A stretch of DNA of 64,000 bases from BP-133 sp040756995. Lineage in GTDB: Bacteria > Actinomycetota > Acidimicrobiia > IMCC26256 > BP-133. Shown piece by piece: positions 10,886-19,927 of the stretch; the stretch's first letter is position 1; each line of letters begins with the position of its first letter. The notes beneath the pieces are model-generated. The model saw only the letters and a program-made list of their open reading frames with translations, was not told where the DNA came from and searched no databases. The translations under genes and the position numbers were made by a program. The DNA is taken from NCBI GenBank assembly GCA_040756995.1, contig JBFLYK010000032.1, positions 23,688 through 87,687 on the forward strand. The letters are read 5' to 3'.

Positions 10886-11679
10886 GCCCGCCGACCCGGT
10901 TCGACCCCGACGCCCTGGCGTCCCTGGAGTCCGAACGCGACTTCCTGCTGCGGTCGATCAAGGATCTCGAGAGCGAGCGGGAGGCGGGCAACCTCGACGA
11001 GGAGCGCTACCGGGCGCTGAAGGACGACTACACCGCCCGGGCGGCGGCCGTGCTGCGGTCGATCGAGGAGGGCCGCCACGCCGCGGCCGCCGCTCCGCCC
11101 GTCCCCAGGAAGCGCAAGCTGCTGACCGGGAGTGCGGTGCTGGCCTTCGTCCTCGTCGCCGCCCTCGCCCTGGCCGCCGCGGCCGGCAAGCGGCACGAGG
11201 GCCAGACGATGACCGGCAATGCCCAATCGGGTGACCCCCGCCGGGCGGCGCTGGAGAAGCAGGTCAGGGAGCACCCCGACGACCCCACCGCCCGTCTCGA
11301 CTTCGCCCGCTACCTCCTGGAGGTGCAGGACTGGACGGCGGCGGTCAAGGAGTACCTCACGGCGGCCAAGCTCGACCCCAAGAACCCCGAGGCCAACGCC
11401 TACGCCGGCTGGATGCTGTTCCAGGCCGCCACCAATGCCGAGCCGACGACGAAAGGCGAGCTGACCAGCGGGGCGCTCGACCGGCTCGACGCCGCCATCG
11501 CCGCCTCGGACAGCTACGCCGACGCCTACTTCTTCCGGGGCATGGTGAAGTTCCGGGGAGCGGGCGACGCCAAGGGCGCCATTCCCGACTTCGAGCGCTT
11601 CCTGGCCCTGGTGCCCGACGGGCCGCTCAACGCCGAGGTCAAGGCCGTCCTGGACCAGGCCCGCCAGCAGGCTGGTTAG
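10882..11679 (+). CDS. CcmI-like TPR protein
   Basis: A 265-aa protein with a cytoplasmic N-terminal part (ESERDFLLRSIKDLESERE... ERYRALKDDYTARA), one membrane helix near residues 80-95, and a TPR domain (EHPDDPTARLDFARYLLEV, DPKNPEANAYAGWMLF, ADAYFFRGMVKFR). This is the arrangement of CcmI/NrfG-like apocytochrome chaperones that work with CcmF and CcmH. GTG overlaps the ccmH stop. It ends the ccm operon; a cyclophilin with its own ribosome-binding site follows 41 bp later. Confidence 0.85.
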   Translation: MSPPTRFDPDALASLESERDFLLRSIKDLESEREAGNLDEERYRALKDDYTARAAAVLRSIEEGRHAAAAAPPVPRKRKLLTGSAVLAFVLVAALALAAAAGKRHEGQTMTGNAQSGDPRRAALEKQVREHPDDPTARLDFARYLLEVQDWTAAVKEYLTAAKLDPKNPEANAYAGWMLFQAATNAEPTTKGELTSGALDRLDAAIAASDSYADAYFFRGMVKFRGAGDAKGAIPDFERFLALVPDGPLNAEVKAVLDQARQQAG

Positions 11680-11720
11680 GCTCTCCGGGTTTCCGGTCCG
11701 TCAACCGAAGGGAGCCACCG

Positions 11721-12197
11721 ATGGCGAACCCTCCGCCCATGACCATCAACACCGAAGCCCTCTACAAGGTGACGATCAACACCGACCGGGGCGACATCGT
11801 CATGGAACTCGATCCCTCACTGGCTCCGCAGACGGTCAACAACTTCGTCTCCCTGGCCCGCGACGGCTACTACGACAACCTCACGTTCCACCGGGTCGTG
11901 CCGGAGTTCGTCATCCAGGGCGGCTGCCCCGAGGGCAGCGGGCGGGGCGGCCCCGGCTACAAGTTCGCCGACGAGCCGGTGAAGGGCGAGTACACGGTGG
12001 GCGCGGTGGCCATGGCCAACGCCGGGCCCAACACCAACGGGTCGCAGTTCTTCATCTGCATCGATGACTGCCGCCGCAAGCTGGCCCCCAGCTACAACCT
12101 TTTCGGCTACGTGACCGACGGCATGGACGTGGCGCAGAACATCCAGGTGGGCGACGTCATGAAGAAGGTCACGGTCGAGGAGCACGCCCGGGCCTAG
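11721..12197 (+). CDS. cyclophilin-type peptidyl-prolyl isomerase
   Basis: A 158-aa single-domain cyclophilin that catalyses cis-trans isomerisation of prolyl bonds. The signature blocks are NNFVSLARDGYYDNLTFHRV (near 35-54, with the catalytic Arg), IQGGCPEGSGRGGPGY, AMANAGPNTNGSQFFI and the Phe in the APSYNLFGYV segment. No signal peptide is seen, so it is probably cytoplasmic. ATG is preceded by GAAGGGAGCCACCG, a good ribosome-binding site. It is separate from the ccm operon in function, though co-transcription is possible. Confidence 0.92.
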   Translation: MANPPPMTINTEALYKVTINTDRGDIVMELDPSLAPQTVNNFVSLARDGYYDNLTFHRVVPEFVIQGGCPEGSGRGGPGYKFADEPVKGEYTVGAVAMANAGPNTNGSQFFICIDDCRRKLAPSYNLFGYVTDGMDVAQNIQVGDVMKKVTVEEHARA

Positions 12198-12317
12198 CCT
12201 CGACCGGGGCTCCTGGCGCAAGTCCGGCATTCCGGCCGGGGGGATCCACCACCTTCCGAGCCACCTTCCGTATCGTCCGAAGGCGCAGGGGACAGCCAAC
12301 GGAGCGGAGGTGCCGGA

Positions 12318-13589
12318 GTGGGGATCGGAAGCCGGAAGCGCAGTGCCCGGGGCCGGCGCGAGGAGCCGATGGTCTTCCCGTCAGCGGAGGACTGCCAGCG
12401 CGACGCCGTGATCACCCGCCTGTTCGACGGCGTCCTCCGCTCCGCCCGCAGCCAGCTGCTCCGGGCCGAGTCGCCGCTGGCCGTGGAGGTGTGGGGCAGC
12501 GGCCTCATGGCGGTGTGGGACAACCTGCCCTCCAGCGCCTCCGGCGAGGACAACTCCTCGTTCGCCGAGGCACTGATCCGGCACGCCGCCGAGCTCGGCA
12601 CCCCCGAGGGGAGAGCCGTGCTGGCGGCGCTGGCCGCCGTCGCCCCGTCCCGCATCGCCACCCGGGCCCGGACCGCCGCCGCCATGCTGGAGCAGCAGGG
12701 CATCGCCGCTCCCGGCTGGGCGGCCGTGGCCGGCACCGCCCTGCCCACCGAAGCCTGGATCGGCAGCGACGTGTACGGCGACCAGGAGATCGTCATCGTC
12801 GGCTTCGCCTATCCGAGCCTGCCCGGCGACGCCGGCCACTCGATCTGCGTGCTGGTCGACCACACCGAGCGGGGCGTGGCCAAGGACGCCTATCCCGCCG
12901 CGCCGCTGGGCCAGACGCTGGCCCGCTGGCGGGAAGCGGAGGGCGACGGCATCGGTCTGCGGCCGGCGTCGCTGGCCGAGGTCGCGGCCCGGCTGGCCGA
13001 TGCGCTGCTGGCCACCGACTTCGCCGACGGCGAGGCCCGGGGCGAGGGCCGCAGCCTGGCCGAGATGCGGGCCCTCCTGGCCGCCCGTCTGGCCACCCTG
13101 CCGCCGGCGGCCAACACCGGTCTGGAGGAGCTCGACTCCGAGGGGCGGGAGTGGTTGGTGGCCGAATTCCTCGGATCGCCGGAGGCGGCCGACCTGTTGT
13201 CGGAGCCGGCGGCCGTGCAGGTCTGCCACAGCCTGATCTCCTACCGCTGCGACTACGGCGACGGCGACCCGCTGCGGTGGAGCCCCACGTTGGCCGGGCT
13301 GTGCCTCCTCGACCACTTCCCGATCAAGGTGAGCCTCGACGCCCCCGACGTGGCGCTGGTGCCCGACGTCCTCGCCGCCTGGGTGGCCTTCGCCGCCCGC
13401 CGCAAGAACCTGCCGGAGTCGGCGCTGGCCCGCATCCTCGACGTGATCGACTCCTGCCGGCAGGACTTCCCGATCGCCATGAGCGACACCGCCCGTTACA
13501 GCCCGGCCAAGAAGGCGGCGATGGACCTGCTGCACCGGGGTGTCGATCTCACCGACGACGACGCCGCCTGGGCCGCCGTCGGGCGTTAG
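12318..13589 (+). CDS. conserved protein of unknown function
   Basis: A 423-aa soluble protein that I do not recognise. It is Ala/Leu-rich and mostly helical, with a central block (EIVIVGFAYPSLPGDAGHSICVLVDH, residues about 155-181) that looks like a compact beta domain, and a C-terminal helical region (LARILDVIDSCRQDFPIAM). The plan resembles actinobacterial proteins with a plasmid-pRiA4b-ORF-3-like or SEC-C-associated layout, but I see no zinc-binding SEC-C motif. GTG at 12318 follows GGAGCGGAGGTGCCGGA, a strong ribosome-binding region. The gene stands alone between the cyclophilin and the convergent P-type ATPase. Codon use is like its neighbours. Confidence 0.75.
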   Translation: MGIGSRKRSARGRREEPMVFPSAEDCQRDAVITRLFDGVLRSARSQLLRAESPLAVEVWGSGLMAVWDNLPSSASGEDNSSFAEALIRHAAELGTPEGRAVLAALAAVAPSRIATRARTAAAMLEQQGIAAPGWAAVAGTALPTEAWIGSDVYGDQEIVIVGFAYPSLPGDAGHSICVLVDHTERGVAKDAYPAAPLGQTLARWREAEGDGIGLRPASLAEVAARLADALLATDFADGEARGEGRSLAEMRALLAARLATLPPAANTGLEELDSEGREWLVAEFLGSPEAADLLSEPAAVQVCHSLISYRCDYGDGDPLRWSPTLAGLCLLDHFPIKVSLDAPDVALVPDVLAAWVAFAARRKNLPESALARILDVIDSCRQDFPIAMSDTARYSPAKKAAMDLLHRGVDLTDDDAAWAAVGR

Positions 13590-13711
13590 GCATCGCGGCA
13601 GGTCAAGGGCGGTGTCACAAAGAATTCATCTTCACGCGATGACCTCGTGGGGGCTTCCGAACTGACGGGCCACCTCGAGCGCGGAGTATGGCCACGCAGG
13701 ACTCTTCGCCG

Positions 13712-16700
13712 TCACTTCCCCGTGAGGACTGCCCCATGAACGGTTTGCTGGAGTCGCTCCTGGTCTCGGCGGTGGTGCTCCTGCTGGAGCTCGTCGTCAA
13801 GGCCGTCATCCGGCAGATGAAGCCCGCCCTCCTGACCGTCTGACCCCCCGCTCCAGCGGGCCCAGACCCGGGGCAGGATCAGCGCCGCGCCGGTTCCCGC
13901 CGCGGCCGCCGCCGCCGCCGTCCCCCAACCCAGCGGGTCGAGCGGCGTGCAGCCGAACAGGTGGCTGACGCCGGGCGTCTGGACCACGGCGACGAGCAGG
14001 GCGCCCGACCCCAGCACCGAGGCCACCGTGGTCCGGCTCGGTCGCCCGGCCACGAGGGTCTGACCGAGCTGGGTGCCGACCAGCGCCGCCAGCCCGACGG
14101 TGCGGGCCCGGGCCGGCGTCCCGGTGGCCCGCCCCACCAACCAGGCGCCCGTGGCGGCGGTGCCGGTGCAGACGGCCCGCCAGATGATCGCCTGGTTGAG
14201 GGCCGAGCCGAGCGAAGCGTCGGGGCCTTCCCGCAGCAGTTCGGCGAAGCTGCGGCGGGCCGGAGCCTGCATGGCGATGGCCATGGCCGGCGCCACGTCG
14301 GTCAGCATGTTGACCAGCAGGAGCTGTCTCGGGTTGAGCGGCGCCCCGCCGGCCAGCAGCGCGCCGCCGACGGTGAAGCCGATCTCGCCCAGGTTCCCGC
14401 CGACGAGCAGGGCGACGGCGTCCCGGACCGACACCCACATCCCCCGGCCCTCGGCCACGGCGTCGACCAGGACCTCGATGCGGTCGTCGAGGACGACGAG
14501 ATCGGCGGCGTCCCGGGCCGCTTCAGTGCTGCGCTTCCCGAGGGCGATGCCGACATCGGCCAGCCGGATGGCCGGAGCGTCGTTGGCGCCGTCGCCGGTC
14601 ATGGCCACCACCGCGCCCGATCGCTGCAGGGCGCGGACGATGCGCACCTTGTGGGCCGGCGTCACCCGGGCGAAGACCGACACCCCCGGCAGCCGCTCGG
14701 CCAGCTCGTCGTCGTCCATCTCGTCGAGGTCGGCGCCGGTCAGGCTCGGGTGCTCGTTGAGCAACCCGAGTTCGGCGGCGATGCCCTCGGCGGTGGACGG
14801 GTGGTCGCCGGTGATCATCACCACCGACACGCCGGCATCGGTCAGATCGCGCACAGCGGCGGCGGCCGTCGGCCGGACAGGGTCGGCGATGGCCAGGAAG
14901 CCTAGGAAGACCAGGTTGTGGACCCGCTCGTCGTCGAGGTCGCGCCGTTCGGTGGCCGGACGGCGGGCGACGCACAAAACCCGCAGGCCCCGGCGGGTGA
15001 GGGCCTGGAGCGTCTCGGTGGCCCGGGCCCGAGCCTCGTCGGTGAACGGCTTCTCTTCTTCTCCGTCGGCCCACTGGGTGCAGCGGGGGAGGACGATCTC
15101 CGGTGCGCCCTTCACCGACAGCACCAGGCTGCCGGCCCGGTGCCCGAGCGTGGCGTGGAAGCCCCGGCCCGGCTCGAACGGCATCTCGTCGATCCGTTCC
15201 CAGTCGTCGTTGCCGTGGCGGGCGTCGACGCCGGCCCGCTTGGCGCCCTCCGCCACCGCGGCGTCGGTGGGATGCGGGAGCCGCCCCCGGGACGGAGGCT
15301 TCGGCGTGGCCCGCAGGCCCGCCCGGAGGAGCTTGCGGCCCGGGGCCGACAGCTGGTCGAGGGGCTCCTCGGTCCCATCGAGGAAGGCCACGGCCATGAG
15401 CGACAGCCGGCCCTCCGTCACCGTGCCCGTCTTGTCGACGCACATGACCTGCACCCGGCCCAGCGCCTCGATGGCCCGGGTGTTGCGAACGAGGATGCCG
15501 TGGCGGGCCAGCCGCCGGGCCGACGACAACTGCGCCACGCTCGACAGCAGCGGCAGCCCCTCCGGCACCGCCGCCACCGCCAGGCTGACCGCTCCCGCCG
15601 CCAGCTGGCCGAACGGCTGGCCCCGCAGCAGGCCGGAGACCATCGTCACCGCCCCGGCGCCGAGGGAGACCGGGATCGTCCTGGCGGTCAGGTGCTGCAG
15701 CCGGGCCTCGACACCGGTAGCCGGTGCCTCCTGCCCGGCGGCCACCGCCCGGCGGGCCTCGGTGGCCGATCCGGTGGCCACGACCACGGCCAGTGCCTCC
15801 CCGGCGGCGACCGACGAACCGTCGTAGAGCATCGAAGTGCGGTCGGCCATGGTGAGGGCGAACGTCGGCTCCGGATCCTTGACCACCGGCAGCGACTCGC
15901 CGGTGAGGCTGGACTCGTCGACCTCGAGCCATTCGGCGGTGAGGATGCGCAGGTCGGCGGGGACGGCGTCGCCGGCCCGGAGGCGGACGATGTCGCCGGG
16001 GACCAGCTCGTCGGCGTCGATGACCTGCTCCTCCCCGTCCCGGCGGACGGTGGCCCGCCGGGCGCCGACCCGCTGCAGGGCGTCGAAGGCCTGATCGGCC
16101 CGGAACTGCTGCACGCCGCCGATGACGGCGTTGAGGATCACGACGCCGCCGACCATCACCGCGTCGACCGGCGCGCCGGTGGCCAACGACAGCCCGGCGC
16201 CGACGGCCAGCAGCGGTGTCAGCGGGTTGACGAGCTCGTCGGCCATGTCCCGGGCCAGCCGCAGCGGCGCCGGCACCTCGCCCCGGCGGGCCGGGCGCCG
16301 GCGGGCGGCCTCGACCGGGGTGAGCCCGGTCTCCGACGACCCCGTGCGCTCCAGCACCGCCCGCGGTTCGAGAGCGTGCCACGGTGTGGGATCCCGGGGC
16401 AGCGGACGGGGACGCTGGGCCAGGGCCATCGCCGCCCGGGTCCCGCCGGCCATGGTGATCAGGGCCGCGCCGTTGACGGCCGTTCCGACCCGGATGCCGG
16501 TTCCGGGCAGCGGCCGGAAGGCGAGGAAGGCGGCCACGCTGGCCCCGAGCGTGGCGGTCCGGGCGCTCCACCGGCTGGCGGCCCGGGCCCCGGAACAGGC
16601 CTCGACCAGGAAGGCGGCGTCGTGGAGGCCGGTGGCGATGATGTCGGCCCCCCACGGCACCGGCTCCCCCGGCTCGTGGACGCCGATACCGCAGTCAGCG

Positions 16701-18187
16701 GCCCGCAAGCCCTCCGAGGAGAACGCCCCGCCGATGAGGCACACCACCCGACCCTCGGCCTGCAGGCGGCGGACGGAGTCGCCGAGGGCGTCGCCGTCGG
16801 CCACCACCCGGTCGGCCTCCAGGGGAATCGTCACGGTGTCGGAGCGGAGGGCGAAGGCGACCTCCAGGTTGCCGGCCCGGGCCAGGGCGACGAGGTCCTC
16901 GGCCTCCGGCCGCAGTGCCGGTCGCAGCTGGACCAGCGCCCGCAGCCGTGACCCCCGGGCCAGGCCCAGCACGGGGATGCCGGTGCCGCCGAGATCGGCC
17001 GCCCGCCGTCGGGTCCGGTCGGACAGCTCGAGATTGAGCTCGTCGAGGGGACCCATCCGCCAGCCGTTGCGGCGGACGGTGGCCGTGGGTCGGCTCGGAT
17101 CGAGCAGCGACCGCACGACCCGCTTCAGCTCGGCCGGGTCGGCGTCGCCGACGGGGGCGATCTCGGCCGGGACCAGGTCGTCGGTGACCAGCAGGTCGCC
17201 CTGCAGCACGAGGCAGTCGACCCGGTCGAGGACCCGGAGGGCGGCGCGGTGGACCACCACCACCCCCCGGCCCGACAGCGCCCGGCCGATGGTGGCGGCG
17301 AAGGCCTCCTTGCCGTAGCGGGCGGCCTTGGGCACGCCGGCCTCGAGGGCCCGTCCCGCCAACGCCGGGTTGCGGGTGATGAGCATGGTCGTTCCGGCGG
17401 CCGCCAGCGAGGCATTCCAGGCCCGGTCGGCGAAGGTCTCGACCGGCCCGTCAGGCAGCGGCCCGGGCCGGGGCGGCGCCAGCGCCGGTAACGGCCCGAA
17501 GCCCGGCTTGGCGAACAGCTCGGGCTCGCGGGCCTCCCACGCCCGACGGTTGGCCCGCAGCTCCAGCAGCGTCGACAGGTGGAACGTCAGCTCCGTCATC
17601 GGCCCGAGCGGGCCGGCGCCGATGCCCTGGACGAGCGTGTTCACGACGGCCAGGCTGACGTCGGTCACGGGATTCGGGAACCGGTGCTCGATGGCGCCCC
17701 GGATGCGGGGGACACCGTTGATGACGGCCATGGCCGAGCCGGCCACCGTACGGACACCGCTCGTCATGGGGACGAGGAACCGCAGCGGGAAGGCCACGGC
17801 CAGGCTGACGACGTCGGCGCCGACCTTGGCCGCCTCCCGCAGGAGCGGTTCGACGTCGCCGGGATGGGGTTCGAGGTCGCTCGGGAACGGCCGGTCGCTG
17901 AACCCGCAGCGGGCCTCGGCGGCCTCGACGGCGGCCACGAGCTCGGAGACGGAGAGACGGTCGGCGTCGTAGGCCACGACGATGCGGCCCAGGTACCCGT
18001 TGATCTCCACCCACTGCACGGCCTCGTAGGCCGTCAGCACCGCTTCGAGCTCGGTGGCGAGTTCGGCCAGCTCGTCAGGGGCCAGGGCGCGCAGCTCCAG
18101 GTGCGCCCGCTCGGGGCTCGTCCAGGCGCGCCGCGACCGGCTGCACACGGCGCGGACGACGGGACGGACGATTTCCAGCAGACCCAC
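13712..18187 (-). CDS. CtpI/CtpH-like large cation P-type ATPase
   Basis: A 1491-aa P-type ATPase, much longer than ordinary ones (about 900 aa) and close to mycobacterial CtpI. The C-terminal 900 residues hold the standard machinery: SSLTGES (actuator), AVPEGLPLL in the ion-binding helix, MCVDKTGTVTEG with phospho-acceptor Asp918, KGAPEIV in the nucleotide domain and MTGDGANDAPAIRLADVGIA. The PEGLP motif resembles Ca2+ or Mg2+ type pumps, but the ion is not determined. The N-terminal 600 residues carry an HMA-like start and a degenerate, ATPase-like half with VVCLIGGAFSS, typical of CtpI. GTG start. An Ala/Lys-rich small protein gene lies 18 bp upstream on the same strand. The last 40 residues are hydrophilic and may be dispensable. 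Confidence 0.85.
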   Translation of the reverse strand: MGLLEIVRPVVRAVCSRSRRAWTSPERAHLELRALAPDELAELATELEAVLTAYEAVQWVEINGYLGRIVVAYDADRLSVSELVAAVEAAEARCGFSDRPFPSDLEPHPGDVEPLLREAAKVGADVVSLAVAFPLRFLVPMTSGVRTVAGSAMAVINGVPRIRGAIEHRFPNPVTDVSLAVVNTLVQGIGAGPLGPMTELTFHLSTLLELRANRRAWEAREPELFAKPGFGPLPALAPPRPGPLPDGPVETFADRAWNASLAAAGTTMLITRNPALAGRALEAGVPKAARYGKEAFAATIGRALSGRGVVVVHRAALRVLDRVDCLVLQGDLLVTDDLVPAEIAPVGDADPAELKRVVRSLLDPSRPTATVRRNGWRMGPLDELNLELSDRTRRRAADLGGTGIPVLGLARGSRLRALVQLRPALRPEAEDLVALARAGNLEVAFALRSDTVTIPLEADRVVADGDALGDSVRRLQAEGRVVCLIGGAFSSEGLRAADCGIGVHEPGEPVPWGADIIATGLHDAAFLVEACSGARAASRWSARTATLGASVAAFLAFRPLPGTGIRVGTAVNGAALITMAGGTRAAMALAQRPRPLPRDPTPWHALEPRAVLERTGSSETGLTPVEAARRRPARRGEVPAPLRLARDMADELVNPLTPLLAVGAGLSLATGAPVDAVMVGGVVILNAVIGGVQQFRADQAFDALQRVGARRATVRRDGEEQVIDADELVPGDIVRLRAGDAVPADLRILTAEWLEVDESSLTGESLPVVKDPEPTFALTMADRTSMLYDGSSVAAGEALAVVVATGSATEARRAVAAGQEAPATGVEARLQHLTARTIPVSLGAGAVTMVSGLLRGQPFGQLAAGAVSLAVAAVPEGLPLLSSVAQLSSARRLARHGILVRNTRAIEALGRVQVMCVDKTGTVTEGRLSLMAVAFLDGTEEPLDQLSAPGRKLLRAGLRATPKPPSRGRLPHPTDAAVAEGAKRAGVDARHGNDDWERIDEMPFEPGRGFHATLGHRAGSLVLSVKGAPEIVLPRCTQWADGEEEKPFTDEARARATETLQALTRRGLRVLCVARRPATERRDLDDERVHNLVFLGFLAIADPVRPTAAAAVRDLTDAGVSVVMITGDHPSTAEGIAAELGLLNEHPSLTGADLDEMDDDELAERLPGVSVFARVTPAHKVRIVRALQRSGAVVAMTGDGANDAPAIRLADVGIALGKRSTEAARDAADLVVLDDRIEVLVDAVAEGRGMWVSVRDAVALLVGGNLGEIGFTVGGALLAGGAPLNPRQLLLVNMLTDVAPAMAIAMQAPARRSFAELLREGPDASLGSALNQAIIWRAVCTGTAATGAWLVGRATGTPARARTVGLAALVGTQLGQTLVAGRPSRTTVASVLGSGALLVAVVQTPGVSHLFGCTPLDPLGWGTAAAAAAAGTGAALILPRVWARWSGGSDGQEGGLHLPDDGLDDELQQEHHRRDQERLQQTVHGAVLTGK
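13736..13843 (+). CDS. possible 35-aa membrane micro-protein antisense to ctpI end
   Basis: An ATG at 13736, with GTGAGG 8-9 nt upstream, opens a 35-residue frame: MNGLLESLLVSAVVLLLELV then VKAVIRQMKPALLTV. It has one hydrophobic helix followed by a basic stretch, like known small membrane proteins. It lies on the opposite strand to the last 44 codons of the P-type ATPase frame, which are low in conserved features. An in-frame ATG at 13688 could add 16 residues. No homologue is known to me, so this is only a candidate. Confidence 0.35.
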   Translation: MNGLLESLLVSAVVLLLELVVKAVIRQMKPALLTV

Positions 18188-18205
18188 GGTGGCCGGGAGG
18201 AAGCG

Positions 18206-18730
18206 CTAGGCCGGGGTGCCGGGGGGCCGCGTGGTGCCGCCGGGACGTGTCCGCTTGGTGGCGGAGGCGCCGGCCTTCTTGGTCGAGCCGGCCTTGGTGG
18301 TCGAGGCGGCCTTGGTCGACACGCCCGGCTTGCCCGCCGGCGCGGCCGGCACGCGCTCCGACGTCTCGCCGTCGGTCTTGGCCGCCCCGGTCCTGCCGGC
18401 TGCGGCCCTGGCGGCGGCGTCGGCCATGGAGCCGCCACTGACCAGATTGCCGGCCATCGTCAGCGTGCTGCCGAGCCCCGACACCGTTGAGCCCAGCACG
18501 TGCCCGGTGGTGTTCAGGACGTCTCCGACGAGGAGCAACGTTCCGCTGACGGCGCCGGCCGTCGTATCGAGCACCGTCCCCGCCCCGTCGATCAGGCGCC
18601 CGGCGACGCAACCGACGCTTCCCACAACCGTTACCGCCCCGCCGAGCGTCTGGCGCGCGCCGCGGATCACCATCGCCGCCGGCGACCGCCGATTGCCGTT
18701 CGCAACTCTGATTGTTCGCCCGCTGTTCAT
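18206..18730 (-). CDS. Ala/Lys-rich protein encoded upstream of ctpI
   Basis: A 174-aa protein of unknown function. Residues 30-100 are small-residue rich with weak amphipathic repeats (GAVTVVGSVGCVAGRLIDG, AGAVSGTLLLVGDVLNTTG, VLGSTVSGLGSTLTMAG), as in proteins that line or associate with membranes. Residues 110-174 are a low-complexity Ala/Lys/Thr tail (KAASTTKAGSTKKAGASATK), similar to histone-like tails of actinobacteria. ATG at 18730 is preceded by GAGGAGCGCAG, a good ribosome-binding site. It is the first gene of a two-gene unit with the P-type ATPase and may assist that pump, by position only. Confidence 0.7.
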   Translation of the reverse strand: MNSGRTIRVANGNRRSPAAMVIRGARQTLGGAVTVVGSVGCVAGRLIDGAGTVLDTTAGAVSGTLLLVGDVLNTTGHVLGSTVSGLGSTLTMAGNLVSGGSMADAAARAAAGRTGAAKTDGETSERVPAAPAGKPGVSTKAASTTKAGSTKKAGASATKRTRPGGTTRPPGTPA

Positions 18731-18770
18731 CTGCGCTCCTCTTTGCGGCGCCCCATAGAGGCTTGTATCT

Positions 18771-19922
18771 CTACCCCGTTCGGAGCGCCCTCAGTCGCCC
18801 GATCACTTCCGGTAGCGAGCTGAGCACGAGGTCGACATCGTTCGCCGTTGTTGACCATCCGACGCTGATCCGGAGGGAGTGGTCGGCGTCGACGCCCATG
18901 GCCGACAGCACCGGCGAAGGCTCGAACGTTTCGCTGGAGCAGGACGAGCCGGAGTGCACCGCGACACCGCGCTGATCGAGCCCGAGAAGAACCGGCTCGG
19001 CCTCGACGCCCTCGACGCCGAAGCACACGAGGTGGGGCAGACGATCGTCCGGATCGCCGAAAACCGTGATGCCGTCCACGAGCTTCGGCAGGTCGGTGAT
19101 CAACCGGTCGGTCAGGGTGCGAGCGGCGTCGGCTTCCTCGCCCAGTCGACCACCGTTCAACTCGGCCACTGCGGCCCCGAACCCGACGGCGGCGGCCACG
19201 TTCTCGATCCCCGCCCGCCGGTTGCGCTCCTGCGCCCCGCCGAGCACGAACGGCGGGATCCGCAGGCCGCGCCGCACCAGCAGCGCGCCGATGCCCTTGG
19301 GCCCGCCGAGCTTGTGGGCCGTGACCGAACACACGTCGGCGCCGAGAGCGGCGAAGTCGACCGGCATGTGTCCGGCGGCGGCGCAGGCGTCGACATGCGT
19401 GAGCACGCCCCGCTCCCGGGCGCCGGCCACGACCCCGGCCGCCGGTTGCACCGTGCCGACCTCGTGATTGGCGAGCTGGACCGAGACCAGCGCCGTCTCG
19501 GGCCGGATGCCGGCCACCACGGTGGCGGGGTCGAAGCGACCCTGGCGGTCGACGCCGGCCATCGTCACGCGACCGGCCCGGTTCGCCGCCTCGAGGACGG
19601 CCGAGTGCTCGACGGCCGAGGTGACGAGATGGACGTCGCCGCCGGCCCGGGCCACGGCCCCGAAGACGGCGGCGTTGATCGACTCCGTCCCGCCCGAGGT
19701 GAACACGACCTCCCGGGGTCGGGCACCGAAGAAGGCCGCCACCTGTTCTCTCGCCTCCTCCAGGGCCACCCGGGCGGCCCGGCCTTCGGCGTGGACGCGG
19801 CCAGGGTCGCCGGGGTGGCCGATCCACGGCCGCATCGCCTCGGAGGCGGCGGGTCGCAGCGGCGACGAGGAGGCGTGGTCGAGATAGGCACGGCGCCCCT
19901 CACCGGCGGCAGCAGCAGGCAT
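18771..19922 (-). CDS. cysteine desulfurase (NifS/IscS family)
   Basis: A 383-aa PLP enzyme that takes sulfur from L-cysteine for Fe-S clusters or thio-modifications. The N-terminus AYLDHASSSPLRPAA, the block VVFTSGGTESINAA, the PLP-lysine region SVTAHKLGGPKGIGALLV (near residue 200) and the catalytic cysteine loop AVHSGSSCSSE (near 325) are all present. It is translated from ATG at 19922, 5 bp after the stop of the HTH regulator on the same strand, so the two are probably co-expressed. ThiI at 26085 is a possible sulfur acceptor. There are no sufBCD or iscU genes in the window. Confidence 0.9.
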   Translation of the reverse strand: MPAAAAGEGRRAYLDHASSSPLRPAASEAMRPWIGHPGDPGRVHAEGRAARVALEEAREQVAAFFGARPREVVFTSGGTESINAAVFGAVARAGGDVHLVTSAVEHSAVLEAANRAGRVTMAGVDRQGRFDPATVVAGIRPETALVSVQLANHEVGTVQPAAGVVAGARERGVLTHVDACAAAGHMPVDFAALGADVCSVTAHKLGGPKGIGALLVRRGLRIPPFVLGGAQERNRRAGIENVAAAVGFGAAVAELNGGRLGEEADAARTLTDRLITDLPKLVDGITVFGDPDDRLPHLVCFGVEGVEAEPVLLGLDQRGVAVHSGSSCSSETFEPSPVLSAMGVDADHSLRISVGWSTTANDVDLVLSSLPEVIGRLRALRTG

Positions 19923-19927
19923 CGGGC

